DNA of 64,000 nt, taken from Chryseobacterium lathyri (GTDB taxonomy: Bacteria; Bacteroidota; Bacteroidia; Flavobacteriales; Weeksellaceae). The DNA is taken from the NCBI RefSeq assembly GCF_003290185.1, contig NZ_QNFY01000015.1, forward strand, positions 62,001-126,000. Reading direction: 5' to 3'. The position numbers were made by a program, and so were the translations under genes. Below the pieces are notes generated by a model. That model saw only the letters and a program-made list of their open reading frames with translations, was not told the DNA's origin and ran no database searches. This document shows positions 16,167-24,516 of the stretch, piece by piece; the stretch's first letter is position 1, and the number at the start of each line of letters is the position of its first letter.

Positions 16167-17972
16167 TTAATCTCCGGCAATGATATTGTGAAGATTCTGT
16201 TTTAAGGTTTCCAGATGAGCCTTCTTCTCGTCGATTGTATTGAATGTATCTCTAAGAAGAGGGTTTTCTCTTGACGGCTTGTTAAAGAATGCCAGGTTAT
16301 TTTCCAGTTTTACAATCTCACCCTCAAGGTCAGAAATCTGGCTCTTGATCTTTCTTGCTTTGTCTGTAAGCTGGTTTTCTGTTAAACCTTCTTCTTTCAG
16401 CTCAAGTTCGTTGATCTTATTCAGCTTCAGCTTTTCTCTTAACGTTCTGTTGAACTCGGTATTGATTGAGATTTTGTCTCTCGGTACTTTCCCGATGTTG
16501 TTCCAGGCGGTTTTTATTGCTTCTATTCTTTCAATACTGCCTTCGTCATTGGAAACAGTTTTCAGATCCTCGAGAATTTCTTTTTTCTGTTTATAGTTCT
16601 CTTTCCAATTATCGTTAGAAGCATTATTTTTCTCTCTGTAATTATTGAAGAACGTATTACAGGCATCACGGAATTCGTCCCAGATTTTATTGGTCATGCT
16701 CTTTGGAACGTGTCCGATTTTTTTCCAGTCTTCCTGAAGCTTTTTGAACAGAGGAACGGCAATATCCCATTCTTCATTGTTCATATTGTCCTGTGCAGTC
16801 TGGATCAGTTTTAATTTCTCTTCCAGATTGGTTTGCTGGGAACCTTTGAGAGATTTATAATAATTATTTTTTGTTGTATTGAAAGCTCTGAGTGTTGTTT
16901 TGAAATCATTCCAGTTCTGGTTGGATAATTTTCTTGGAACACTTCCAGTTTTTAAGAATTCAGTACGAAGGTCTTCAACTCTTTTGATAGAATTCTGCCA
17001 GTAGCTGTGGTTAGGAGTTTCGGAAGGTTCAGATAACTTTTTGATCTCTGCGATGATCTGGTTTTTCTTTTCAAGATTATCATTCTGTTCACCTTCAATA
17101 GCTGCAGAGAGCTCAGATTTTCTTTCGTGGATCTTGTTGGAGATTTCTTTGAACTCTTCCCATGTTTTTTCACGGAATTCTTCTGCTACAGGCTCAGCTT
17201 CTTCTTTCCAAAGCTTGTGAAGATATTGAAGCTCGTTCAGGGCTTTCTGAATTACAGGCTCACTTTCCAGTTCTTTAGCACGTGCAATGATATGCTGTCT
17301 TTTCTCTAAATTATGGCTGAATTCCTGCTCCAGAAATTCTTTATTCAGGTCCAGCATCTGATAAAACTGGTTCAGATGGTGGAAGTAATTATTATTAAGA
17401 ATCTTGAATTCGGATTTTGCAACCTGGCCGGCTTTTGACCATTCTTCTTTGATTTCACGGATGGATTTGAAAAGATTGGTTCCCGGTTCAGAATTGGTAT
17501 AAAGGTTTTTAAGTCTTTCTATGATATTCTGGCGGTGCTCAAGGTTTTTTTTCTGTTCTTCATCCTGAGATTTCTGGTAGCTGTCATGTTTTTCCCTGAA
17601 AATATTAACCAGAGCGGAGAATTTGGACTGTAAAGGATGCTCGTAGCTAAAGTTTTCAGGAGGATTCCCGCCTTCTACATACTCATGCTTTTTGTCTTCC
17701 ACTTCATCATGAATGTAATGACCTGCTTTTTCTTTTAACTGATTGAATCTTTTGAAATTCTCGCCTGCATTAGCCGAGTTGATGATGGTTTCCATTTCTT
17801 TTAAAGCATCGGCCAGGGAAATATCATCAGCATGATCCTCTTCCAGGTGTTCTGCGTCATCTTCATGAGCGCTTTCACCATGAGGTACAGGTGTTTCGGA
17901 TGTTTCTTCTTGAGATACTTCGTTAGAATTTTTGTTTTCTTCGTTTTCAGAAAGATTGTTTTCTGTAATCAT
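16167..17972 (-). CDS. DUF349 domain-containing helical protein
   Basis: 601 aa, almost entirely charged and helical. The first 80 residues are very acidic (Glu/Asp/His-rich). From about residue 90 there are at least five copies of a 70-residue DUF349 unit, recognisable by repeats of 'W..F......F' with a preceding 'L...W...G.V' pattern, for example KEEWSKAGQVAKSEF, QEDWKKIGHVPKSMTNKIWD and KTAWNNIGKVPRDK. A coiled coil (about 530-595) closes the protein. The family is common in Bacteroidetes; its function is unknown. It is upstream of ribD and downstream of aroE on the same strand. Confidence 0.88.
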   Translation of the reverse strand: MITENNLSENEENKNSNEVSQEETSETPVPHGESAHEDDAEHLEEDHADDISLADALKEMETIINSANAGENFKRFNQLKEKAGHYIHDEVEDKKHEYVEGGNPPENFSYEHPLQSKFSALVNIFREKHDSYQKSQDEEQKKNLEHRQNIIERLKNLYTNSEPGTNLFKSIREIKEEWSKAGQVAKSEFKILNNNYFHHLNQFYQMLDLNKEFLEQEFSHNLEKRQHIIARAKELESEPVIQKALNELQYLHKLWKEEAEPVAEEFREKTWEEFKEISNKIHERKSELSAAIEGEQNDNLEKKNQIIAEIKKLSEPSETPNHSYWQNSIKRVEDLRTEFLKTGSVPRKLSNQNWNDFKTTLRAFNTTKNNYYKSLKGSQQTNLEEKLKLIQTAQDNMNNEEWDIAVPLFKKLQEDWKKIGHVPKSMTNKIWDEFRDACNTFFNNYREKNNASNDNWKENYKQKKEILEDLKTVSNDEGSIERIEAIKTAWNNIGKVPRDKISINTEFNRTLREKLKLNKINELELKEEGLTENQLTDKARKIKSQISDLEGEIVKLENNLAFFNKPSRENPLLRDTFNTIDEKKAHLETLKQNLHNIIAGD

Positions 17973-18047
17973 AGCAAATCTTTTATGTGAGTGGCGTTAA
18001 TATCCTTTTGTATATAGCAGTAAAGCCAATTAAGGTACTAATTTAGT

Positions 18048-18785
18048 TTATTTTTTTTGAAAATTCCAAATTTCCCAAGCTTTTTCTGCTTGCTGCTCAA
18101 GCATATAATAACCATTCACTGTTTTGGCTCCTTTTTCGGAGGCTTTAATGATGAACTGGGTGTAATTCGGGTTGTAGATCAAGTCAATAATCAGGTGTTC
18201 CGGGGTGATTCCTTCAAAAGGGAATTCCAGGCAGTCTTCTACATTTGGGAATGTCCCTACAGGAGTACACTGGATGATGATCTTATGGTCGCAGACCGTC
18301 TCCCTGTCCAGATTCATGAAATTGATTTCGGAATTTCTGGAAATAGTAACGGATGGAATTCCATGCTTATCCATAATATATTTCACAGCTTTTGCAGCAC
18401 CTCCGTTTCCCAGAATCAATGCTTTGTCCTGATGGGATTTTTTGTGGAGCAGAAGTGTTTTTTCAAAACCAAAAGCATCAGTATTGTAACCTGTTTTTTT
18501 ACCATCTCTGATCAGAACACAATTGACGGCACCAATCTTTTCTGCTTCGTCGCTAAGTTCGTCAAGATAGTCAACGACCCTTTCTTTGTAAGGAATAGTA
18601 ACATTGAATCCTAAAAGTTCAGGATCATTCAGAAGGGTTTCTACTTCATCAATTTCATTGAGGTCAAAAATATCGTAGGTAAAGTCTTTCAGCATCAGCT
18701 TCTGGAACTTGTCTTCAAAGAATTTTTTGGAAAAGGAATAGGAAATATTCTTTCCTATCAGTCCTAATTTTTTATTGGAATCCAT
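18048..18785 (-). CDS. aroE: Shikimate dehydrogenase
   Basis: Reduces 3-dehydroshikimate to shikimate with NADPH in aromatic amino-acid synthesis; 245 aa, at the short end of the family. The substrate loop NVTIPYK is at 61-67 with catalytic K67, NTDAFGF at 101-107, and the NADP Rossmann motif ILGNGGAAKA at about 124-133. The C-terminal helix ends in LEQQAEKAWEIW, matching the family's QxxxxxxxW pattern. Start ATG at 18785 directly follows a terminator hairpin on its upstream side. Confidence 0.93.
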   Translation of the reverse strand: MDSNKKLGLIGKNISYSFSKKFFEDKFQKLMLKDFTYDIFDLNEIDEVETLLNDPELLGFNVTIPYKERVVDYLDELSDEAEKIGAVNCVLIRDGKKTGYNTDAFGFEKTLLLHKKSHQDKALILGNGGAAKAVKYIMDKHGIPSVTISRNSEINFMNLDRETVCDHKIIIQCTPVGTFPNVEDCLEFPFEGITPEHLIIDLIYNPNYTQFIIKASEKGAKTVNGYYMLEQQAEKAWEIWNFQKK

Positions 18786-18801
18786 GTATCAAAAATAAAA
18801 A

Positions 18802-18824
18802 AAAGACCGAATAAATCGGTCTTT
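18802..18824 (-). terminator. Terminator after the endonuclease I gene
   Basis: A 9-bp perfect stem (AAAGACCGA with TCGGTCTTT) around a 5-base loop, flanked by A- and T-rich runs, 22 bp downstream of the endonuclease stop and 17 bp upstream of aroE. It could act in both directions. Confidence 0.75.
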
Positions 18825-18845
18825 ATTATCAAATATTTTTACGGT

Positions 18846-20630
18846 TTAGTCTACCATGAATTTTGTGGAGAAACGGTCTGTTTTCAAGATGTAGTTTCCT
18901 TTAGTAAGTCCTTTAATATTGATCTTATTGGAGTTTTTGAAAGGATTTGCAATAACTTCTATCAGTTTTCCAGAAAGATCATAGATCTCAGCTTTTGAAA
19001 TTTTGCTTAAGTTTTCACCTTTTACAAATAATTCATTGTTTTTTACCGGGTTAGGGTAGATGGTGAATTCAGAATTGTCTTTTTTAATGTCAGAAGTTCC
19101 CAGTGAACCGAAACATGTCCATGTAAGGTCATCTATGGCAACTCTGTTTGAACCAGGGTTAGTGATCTTAATAATTGCATTTCCACTGATATTTGCGTTA
19201 ACTGTTGTCGTAGTTACTGTTGTGCTGTATGGAACAGTTCCTATCACAGTCCCATTAACTTCAATATTTAAATTACCATTTGAACCCGTCGTGAATTTTC
19301 GTTGAGTGGTTATTGTTATAGACTGTACTCCTCCTGAAATTGTAGAACTTGTCAAATCTCCACCTTGAATAGTAATTGCTCTTCCGTTAATGGTCTGGTC
19401 TGTTCTTGCAAAGTTAGCTGTCCATGAAATATTATTGTTTGTCCATGTTCTTGTTAAATATTGGGAATCTGATGCCGGAATATTCTCAAAGTTTTCAGTT
19501 CCACAGCTTGTATTTCCGCCAGGCTGCCCTGCCAGTGTTGTTCCGTCTGCAGAATTGCTCTGTGGAGAAGAGTTTCCTGAAGCATCTTTAGCAATGACAT
19601 AGAAAGTATAGGTAGTAGACGGAGATAGTCCCTGAACAGTAGCTGTAGTTCCTGCAACTGTAGTTTTTAGTATTCCGTTAGCATAAACATCATAAGCTGT
19701 AACACCAATATTATCTGTAGCAGCAGTCCAGCTTAAAGAAATCGTATTCGAAGTTGGGTTCTGGGTAATAAGATTGGTGGCAGCAGTTGGAGCCTGTGTG
19801 TCTATAACCGGTGTTCCCCAGATCTGCTCAGCATAAGAAGGATTGTCTATAAATGGATTTCTGTTTCCCTGATAAGTATAAGATGCATTATTTCTGGCAA
19901 TTTCTTCAGATGAAACGGGATCCATTACATGCCATGCCAAAAGCTGGTTCAGTTCCCATGTCTGAAGTCCAGGATAGGTAGATCCACCCAGCATATTTCC
20001 GGTACTGAAACCTGGAAGTTCAGCTTCATATCTCGTTACAAAATAGAAGATCATCCTCGCTACGTCACCTTTAAAAGCATCGATGGGCTCAAATACAGTT
20101 CCCCCATATCCCGGTGATACTGAATTTCCAAGTTTAGATCCGTTATATGATGTATAAGAGGCAGTCTGTACTTTACCAAAAGGATAGTTTGATCTCATAC
20201 CATTCACTTTTCCATCGGTGGCACGGATGAAATGGATATCTGCTACCATTGGACTGGCTGAACTGAATAGGCTTTGAGGTACAATGTGCTCTCTGTTGTA
20301 GCAGTCACCTTCACCGTTATAACCACTGCCGCCACATTGGTTTGTACCTAAAGTATATGCGTAAAAATCCGGTCCGTTAGGATTTTCGGAATAAATATCC
20401 AAAATCGTTCCGTCATTTTCGTAAAAAAAGTCGCGGTCAGTAGTTGCATAGGCTGTCCACAGGCCACCGTAGCCATGGTCCTGATGTCCTTGTTTAATTA
20501 TATTTTTAAGAGCCGTTTTAAGTGGGGCACCTGTATAGCCTGCAGCATTATCATAATAACCGGCAGGAGCCTGAGCTGAAGCGAAAATAAATACAGCACT
20601 CAGCAGAAAAAAAGATAAAATTCGTTTCAT
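18846..20630 (-). CDS. Secreted endonuclease I with fibronectin III and T9SS sorting domain
   Basis: 594 aa, multidomain. A signal peptide (MKRILSFFLLSAVFIFASAQ) is followed by an endonuclease I domain (about 25-270; catalytic NREH at 112-115, metal-site region VADIHFIRATDGKVNGMRSN), a fibronectin type III domain (about 282-365, TAATNLITQNP to DGTT), a beta-sandwich region (about 375-500) and a C-terminal type IX sorting domain (about 515-594, with IYPNPVKNNELFVKG and YDLSGKLIEV). The protein is thus expected to cross the outer membrane by the T9SS and degrade extracellular DNA. It has its own terminator downstream. Confidence 0.93.
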   Translation of the reverse strand: MKRILSFFLLSAVFIFASAQAPAGYYDNAAGYTGAPLKTALKNIIKQGHQDHGYGGLWTAYATTDRDFFYENDGTILDIYSENPNGPDFYAYTLGTNQCGGSGYNGEGDCYNREHIVPQSLFSSASPMVADIHFIRATDGKVNGMRSNYPFGKVQTASYTSYNGSKLGNSVSPGYGGTVFEPIDAFKGDVARMIFYFVTRYEAELPGFSTGNMLGGSTYPGLQTWELNQLLAWHVMDPVSSEEIARNNASYTYQGNRNPFIDNPSYAEQIWGTPVIDTQAPTAATNLITQNPTSNTISLSWTAATDNIGVTAYDVYANGILKTTVAGTTATVQGLSPSTTYTFYVIAKDASGNSSPQSNSADGTTLAGQPGGNTSCGTENFENIPASDSQYLTRTWTNNNISWTANFARTDQTINGRAITIQGGDLTSSTISGGVQSITITTQRKFTTGSNGNLNIEVNGTVIGTVPYSTTVTTTTVNANISGNAIIKITNPGSNRVAIDDLTWTCFGSLGTSDIKKDNSEFTIYPNPVKNNELFVKGENLSKISKAEIYDLSGKLIEVIANPFKNSNKINIKGLTKGNYILKTDRFSTKFMVD

Positions 20631-20700
20631 TTAAAAAAAATTGGGCCGTAAAGGTACAAAAAATTGAAAATGAAGCTGATTTTATTTCAAATCGGATATA

Positions 20701-21906
20701 TTAACTTTTAGTAATATAGTCTTTGCTGATTTTGGAAAAAAACCAGGAAATAATGATCCCAAACAAGGAGGCAGTGAAAGCCACGATAAGATAATTTTTT
20801 CCAACAATTTTTACAGGGAAAGGGAGCATTTCATTAGCTCTGAAGAATTCCGTATAAAGTTGAAAATAGCAGAGTAGGGTTCCTGCGATCAGGCCAGAGA
20901 TTACTCCGGAAATCACGATAAGAAGCCCGGTATAGAAATAGGTCATTCTTAAATGGCTGATTGGAAAGCCCAGTGAAATAAGGGATCTGGACTGTTCTCT
21001 TTTATCAAGCTGAAGAATAATGATCGCTCCGGCCAGATTGAAGGTGGTAATGAAGATCACTAAAGCAAAGATAAGATATATGAACATCTTTTCCGTATTG
21101 ATCATCTTCCAGAACGCTGCATTTTCTTCTTCCTTGGTTTTTATTTCAATATTTTTTCCCAATGAAGTAAGAAGGCTCTGTTTTACGGCATCAGCATTTT
21201 CCGGATTTTTTAATTTGATTACAATCTGATACGCTGATTTTTTTGGTAGGCTGAGTAATTCTTCGGTAAGCTCTATTGGGGCAATGATATAACTGTCCAG
21301 CTGTTCTTTTCCCGGGAAAACTCCTGTTACCAGAAAATCTCTTTTATTATAGATGTCTTCCTCTTTGTTAATGATACCGGTTCCCGGCTTGGGCATAAAG
21401 ATTGTAGCATAATTGCTTGTGGAATCTATAGGAATTGAAAGCCTGTTGTGCAGGTTTGTTTCCATTAACACTTCATTGGAGTACTGGAAACTTGGATAAG
21501 TTCCATAGAATACATCTTTATCAATAGGATTGACTTTTATATAAGCGGAATCAACTCCTCTTAAATAGGCAATATCACCTTTACCTTTATAATTGACATA
21601 TACTTTTTCCTCAATGACGCGGGAAAAACTGCTGATTGCCTTATTGTTTTTTAAAACTGTAGTGACCTTATCCAGATCTTTCACTGTTTTTCCTGAAATA
21701 CTTTTCAGGGTCAGATCAGCATGAAGATTGGAAATCAGGTCTTTGTTCAGAGTCTCAAGGCCTGAAAACACTGAAATGATCACAAACATTGCAGTCACAG
21801 CAACCGTCATGGCCCCTACCGAAAGCCACGTTATAAACGTCACGGCAGTGCTTCCCTTTTTAGCCAAAAGGTATCTGGATGCTATGTAAAATGCAATATT
21901 TTTCAA
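20701..21906 (-). CDS. ABC transporter permease, LolE/FtsX type
   Basis: 401 aa with the MacB/FtsX membrane topology: one N-terminal helix (about 20-50), a large periplasmic domain (about 55-270) and three C-terminal helices (about 275-395). The N-terminus FYIASRYLLAKKGSTAVTFITWLSVGAMT is typical of lipoprotein-release permeases LolC/LolE. No ATPase gene is adjacent, so the partner is encoded elsewhere. It is 3 bp downstream of rbfA and probably co-transcribed with it. Confidence 0.85.
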   Translation of the reverse strand: MKNIAFYIASRYLLAKKGSTAVTFITWLSVGAMTVAVTAMFVIISVFSGLETLNKDLISNLHADLTLKSISGKTVKDLDKVTTVLKNNKAISSFSRVIEEKVYVNYKGKGDIAYLRGVDSAYIKVNPIDKDVFYGTYPSFQYSNEVLMETNLHNRLSIPIDSTSNYATIFMPKPGTGIINKEEDIYNKRDFLVTGVFPGKEQLDSYIIAPIELTEELLSLPKKSAYQIVIKLKNPENADAVKQSLLTSLGKNIEIKTKEEENAAFWKMINTEKMFIYLIFALVIFITTFNLAGAIIILQLDKREQSRSLISLGFPISHLRMTYFYTGLLIVISGVISGLIAGTLLCYFQLYTEFFRANEMLPFPVKIVGKNYLIVAFTASLFGIIISWFFSKISKDYITKS

Positions 21907-21909
21907 GAT

Positions 21910-22269
21910 TTATAAAACCGGATTGTCGCCTTCGCCTCTTAATTCTCTTTCTAGTTTTTCAACATCATCAAGAGCGGTGTCCAGATAAAAGTTAAGCTGC
22001 GGAATTATACGTACCTGTTTTGCCATTTTCTGGCCAATAAAATTTCTGTACTGAGGTTTGTTTTCTTCAATTTCCTTCATCACCGCGGAACGGAATTCCT
22101 GCGGGAAAATACTTAAATAAATTTTGGCAATACCCAGATCTGCCGATACTTTTACATCTGAAACGGATACCAATATGCTCTGCTTGCTTTCTGAAGCCTG
22201 TTTGCGGAAAAGTTCTGCGAAGTCTTCCTGAATGATCTGTGCTACTTTTCTTTGTCTGTTACTTTCCAT
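21910..22269 (-). CDS. rbfA: Ribosome-binding factor A
   Basis: KH-like factor needed for 16S rRNA 5'-end maturation and cold adaptation; 119 aa. Conserved segments are RQRKVAQIIQEDFAELF, VSVSDVKVSADLGIAKIYLSIF and the C-terminal IIPQLNFYLDTALDDVEKLE, which corresponds to the family's 'pPeLrF..D.S...g..i' region. It lies directly upstream of the permease gene and diverges from mce. Confidence 0.94.
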   Translation of the reverse strand: MESNRQRKVAQIIQEDFAELFRKQASESKQSILVSVSDVKVSADLGIAKIYLSIFPQEFRSAVMKEIEENKPQYRNFIGQKMAKQVRIIPQLNFYLDTALDDVEKLERELRGEGDNPVL

Positions 22270-22277
22270 AAGTTATG

Positions 22278-22312
22278 CAAATTTAGTACTTTTGTTTGAA
22301 TTGATACCTTTG
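22278..22312. promoter_or_regulatory. Divergent promoter region between rbfA and mce
   Basis: The 94-bp gap holds several boxes matching TAnnTTTG: on the plus strand TACTTTTG (22287-22294) and TACCTTTG (22305-22312), and on the minus strand TAAATTTG (22278-22285). A further minus-strand TAAATTTG lies at about 22329. Which are used cannot be told; the TACCTTTG box is well placed for mce. Confidence 0.45.
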
Positions 22313-22363
22313 AAATTCAGCTCCGGTATCAAATTTACGATTTAATTATATTTATTAGTATTT

Positions 22364-22762
22364 ATGAAGCTAGAACATATTGGTATTGCCGTAAAATCTT
22401 TAGGAATTTCTGATGACCTTTTTACCAAACTGTTAGGAAAAGAATCTTATAAAAAAGAAAGTGTAGAAAGGGAAGGGGTTGTCACTTCTTTTTACGGAGC
22501 GGGAGGAAGTAAAATAGAGTTGTTAGAAGCCAGTAATCCGGAAAGCCCGATCTCGAAGTTTATTGATAAAAAAGGTGAAGGTATCCATCATTTGGCATTT
22601 GGTGTAGAAAATATCCTTGAAGAGATTGAAAGATTAAAAAAAGAAGGATTTCAGTTTATCTCCGAAGAACCTAAAGAAGGTGCTGATAACAAATTAGTTG
22701 TCTTCCTGCACCCAAAATCCACGAACGGAGTGTTGGTAGAACTTTGTCAAGAAAAGCAATAA
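22364..22762 (+). CDS. mce: Methylmalonyl-CoA epimerase
   Basis: Interconverts (R)- and (S)-methylmalonyl-CoA in propionate metabolism; 132 aa, a single glyoxalase/VOC-fold protein. The first metal ligand is H5 (KLEHIGIAVKSL). The centre carries KIELLEASNPESPISKFIDK and GEGIHHLAFGVENI, and the end is STNGVLVELCQ with the final glutamate ligand. It is the last host gene before the tRNA and prophage. Confidence 0.93.
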   Translation: MKLEHIGIAVKSLGISDDLFTKLLGKESYKKESVEREGVVTSFYGAGGSKIELLEASNPESPISKFIDKKGEGIHHLAFGVENILEEIERLKKEGFQFISEEPKEGADNKLVVFLHPKSTNGVLVELCQEKQ

Positions 22763-22767
22763 AAAGT

Positions 22768-22797
22768 TTTGTAGTGAAAGAAATTTTGCTATTTTTG
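22768..22797 (+). promoter_or_regulatory. Promoter of the tRNA gene
   Basis: TTTG at 22768-22771 and TATTTTTG at 22790-22797, 18 bp apart, match the Bacteroidetes -33/-7 promoter pattern (TTTG, about 19 bp, TAnnTTTG). The expected start site lies about 20 bp before the mature tRNA end. Confidence 0.65.
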
Positions 22798-22824
22798 CAA
22801 TCACAAAATTTAACCAAGTTTTGA

Positions 22825-22898
22825 GGTCCTATAGCTCAGTTGGTTAGAGCACCTGACTCATAATCAGGTGGTCCCTGGTTCGAGCCCAGGTGGGACCA
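22825..22898 (+). tRNA. tRNA with anticodon CAT (elongator Met or lysidine-type Ile)
   Basis: A full cloverleaf: 7-bp acceptor (GGTCCTA with TGGGACC), D arm GCTC/GAGC, anticodon arm CCTGA-CTCATAA-TCAGG, T arm CCTGG-TTCGAGC-CCAGG, discriminator A at 22898. The anticodon is CAT, which can mean elongator methionine or, after lysidine modification, isoleucine; I cannot separate the two with confidence. No CCA is encoded. A phage integrase follows at once, so its 3' half is the likely attB core. Confidence 0.95.
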
Positions 22899-22900
22899 CT

Positions 22901-22938
22901 ATCCGGAAGCCCTTCCCACAACGGGTTTCCGGATTTTA
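22901..22938 (+). terminator. Terminator directly after the tRNA
   Basis: ATCCGGAAGCCC pairs with GGGTTTCCGGAT (12 bp with one G-T pair) around a 10-base loop and is followed by TTTT. It may be host or phage sequence, because the exact crossover point is unknown. Confidence 0.75.
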
Positions 22939-22978
22939 CAACTGCTTTAACAGAGGTAGAAAATGTTTGAAAGTCAAC

Positions 22979-24238
22979 ATGAACGTCAACATTAAATCTA
23001 CCATTATGAGAAAAGAATTAATTAATCTTGTCAACAATTGTTCAAGAACAGAAGTCTTTATTTCTCCTAAAAATTACTTCACCTTTACAAAATCAAACTT
23101 CAAAAAGGATTGGTTTGTGGAATGTCGATTCCATGATCCAGGATATAAAGACAAATATCCTTTAGGTTTTCAATACAGAAAGAAATTTTCCGGAAATAAT
23201 TTACAAGAATTAAAATTAACAGCAACGGTTTTCAAAGAAGAAATGGAAACGATGCTTGATAAAAAGAATTATAATCCTATCACAAAAAAATACATGACTG
23301 ATAGAATTGGAATTCTGCATCCATATATGCCATTTACTGAAGCCTTGGAGCAATCTTATGATAAACTTAAAATTACCTATTCAAAAAATCATTCTTATGA
23401 GGTGAATAGGTACATAAAAAAAGTAAAAAAAATAAAGGATCAGCTTGGTTTTGGTCATTTATTGATTAACGAGATAAAAACCTGGCATATAAAAAATATT
23501 CTGGATGCTTTAAAACTTACTGATTCTAATTATAATAAATCCCGTGCTTATTTAATGGGACTTTTTAAGGAATTGGTTGAATTTGGTTGTTGTGAAAATA
23601 ACCCTGTAAGAGATATTACAAGAAGGATTGAGGTTAAAAACATCCGTGCTGTTATTACAGAGGAAAAATTAAAACACGTTTTTTATTTTCTTCGTGATAA
23701 GCATTACACATTTTTTAGATACGGTAAAATTTTCTTCTATTCTGGTGGTAGAACTGCAGAACTTTTTAGGGTTCAGAAAAAGCATGTTGACATTAAAAAT
23801 CAAGAATACCAAGTTTTAATTAAGAAGGGAAAACAATATGTTTGGGAAAAGAAAATAATTACATTAGATGCAATTCATTATTGGAAAGAAATTTTGAATT
23901 TATGTAAAAATGAAGAAGATTTTTTGTTTTCTAAAAATTTATGCCCTGGATCCGCTTCAATTAATCCAAGGCAAATTTCAAGAAGGTGGAATAAACATAT
24001 AAAATCAAAGGAAATTAAAGATGATGAAGGAAACATTATAAAAATAACTGAAGATTTTTACAGTTTAAAGCATTTATTTTTGGATAAGATTGAAGAACAA
24101 TCAAGCATTCCTATTATTCCAATCGCCGGTGCTGCACAGAGAATGGCAAATCATAAGAATGAAAGAACAACAGGAATTTATACAACAGGAAAAGAATCAA
24201 GAAAAAATGAAGATTTAAAGCGGCTTAAAATTGGTTAA
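22979..24238 (+). CDS. Phage tyrosine recombinase (integrase)
   Basis: 419 aa from the ATG at 22979. The frame is open further up, but that part would overlap the tRNA and terminator; ATG at 23006 is the alternative. A SAM-like core-binding domain (about 110-215) precedes the catalytic domain with R258 (YSGGRTAEL), K283 (IKKGKQ), K364-H365 (YSLKHLFLD), H392 (MANHKNERTT) and nucleophile Y401 (GIYTTGK). The arginine of the usual HxxR motif is not present after H365, a variation also common in Bacteroidetes integrases. Two 8-bp GTCAACAT repeats sit at its start. It should integrate the phage at the neighbouring tRNA. Confidence 0.9.
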   Translation: MNVNIKSTIMRKELINLVNNCSRTEVFISPKNYFTFTKSNFKKDWFVECRFHDPGYKDKYPLGFQYRKKFSGNNLQELKLTATVFKEEMETMLDKKNYNPITKKYMTDRIGILHPYMPFTEALEQSYDKLKITYSKNHSYEVNRYIKKVKKIKDQLGFGHLLINEIKTWHIKNILDALKLTDSNYNKSRAYLMGLFKELVEFGCCENNPVRDITRRIEVKNIRAVITEEKLKHVFYFLRDKHYTFFRYGKIFFYSGGRTAELFRVQKKHVDIKNQEYQVLIKKGKQYVWEKKIITLDAIHYWKEILNLCKNEEDFLFSKNLCPGSASINPRQISRRWNKHIKSKEIKDDEGNIIKITEDFYSLKHLFLDKIEEQSSIPIIPIAGAAQRMANHKNERTTGIYTTGKESRKNEDLKRLKIG

Positions 24239-24247
24239 ATTTAAAAT

Positions 24248-24475
24248 ATGAAAAAATTGAAATTTTTTTACGAGCCTTCAGAACAACAATATTATGTATT
24301 GTTTCAATCTCCAAGTAAAGATTTACTGTTTAAAGTTGATCAGGTAAATCCAACAATGATTTCCAGAGTTTACGAAAATGCTATGTTTATTTCAAGCCAT
24401 GAAAGAGCAAAGATCATTGAAGAAATGGAAATATTTGCAAAAGAACAGTTTGACAAATTAAATGATAGTTTTTAA
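24248..24475 (+). CDS. Hypothetical protein downstream of the integrase
   Basis: 75 aa, 9 bp after the integrase and followed by a terminator, so it should share the integrase transcript. It has mixed beta and helical character (YEPSEQQYYVLFQSPSKDLLF, then a C-terminal helix EEMEIFAKEQFDKL) and no signal peptide. Position suggests an excision or accessory role, but it has no obvious helix-turn-helix and I do not recognise it. Confidence 0.65.
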   Translation: MKKLKFFYEPSEQQYYVLFQSPSKDLLFKVDQVNPTMISRVYENAMFISSHERAKIIEEMEIFAKEQFDKLNDSF

Positions 24476-24483
24476 TAAAAAAA

Positions 24484-24506
24484 ATCCCGGATTTATAGTC
24501 CGGGAT
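24484..24506. terminator. Bidirectional terminator between integrase operon and cargo operon
   Basis: Perfect 8-bp stem ATCCCGGA/TCCGGGAT around a 7-base loop, with an A tract on the left and AT-rich sequence on the right. It lies between converging genes. Confidence 0.7.
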
Positions 24507-24516
24507 CATTATATAT

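Noticed and set aside
22825..22898. A firm call of tRNA-Met versus tRNA-Ile2
   Set aside because: Both share the CAT anticodon and loop CTCATAA; the decisive identity elements cannot be judged safely by eye.
22868..22978. Upstream extension of the integrase reading into the tRNA
   Set aside because: Those codons are the tRNA 3' end and the terminator hairpin; the ATG at 22979 or 23006 fits better.
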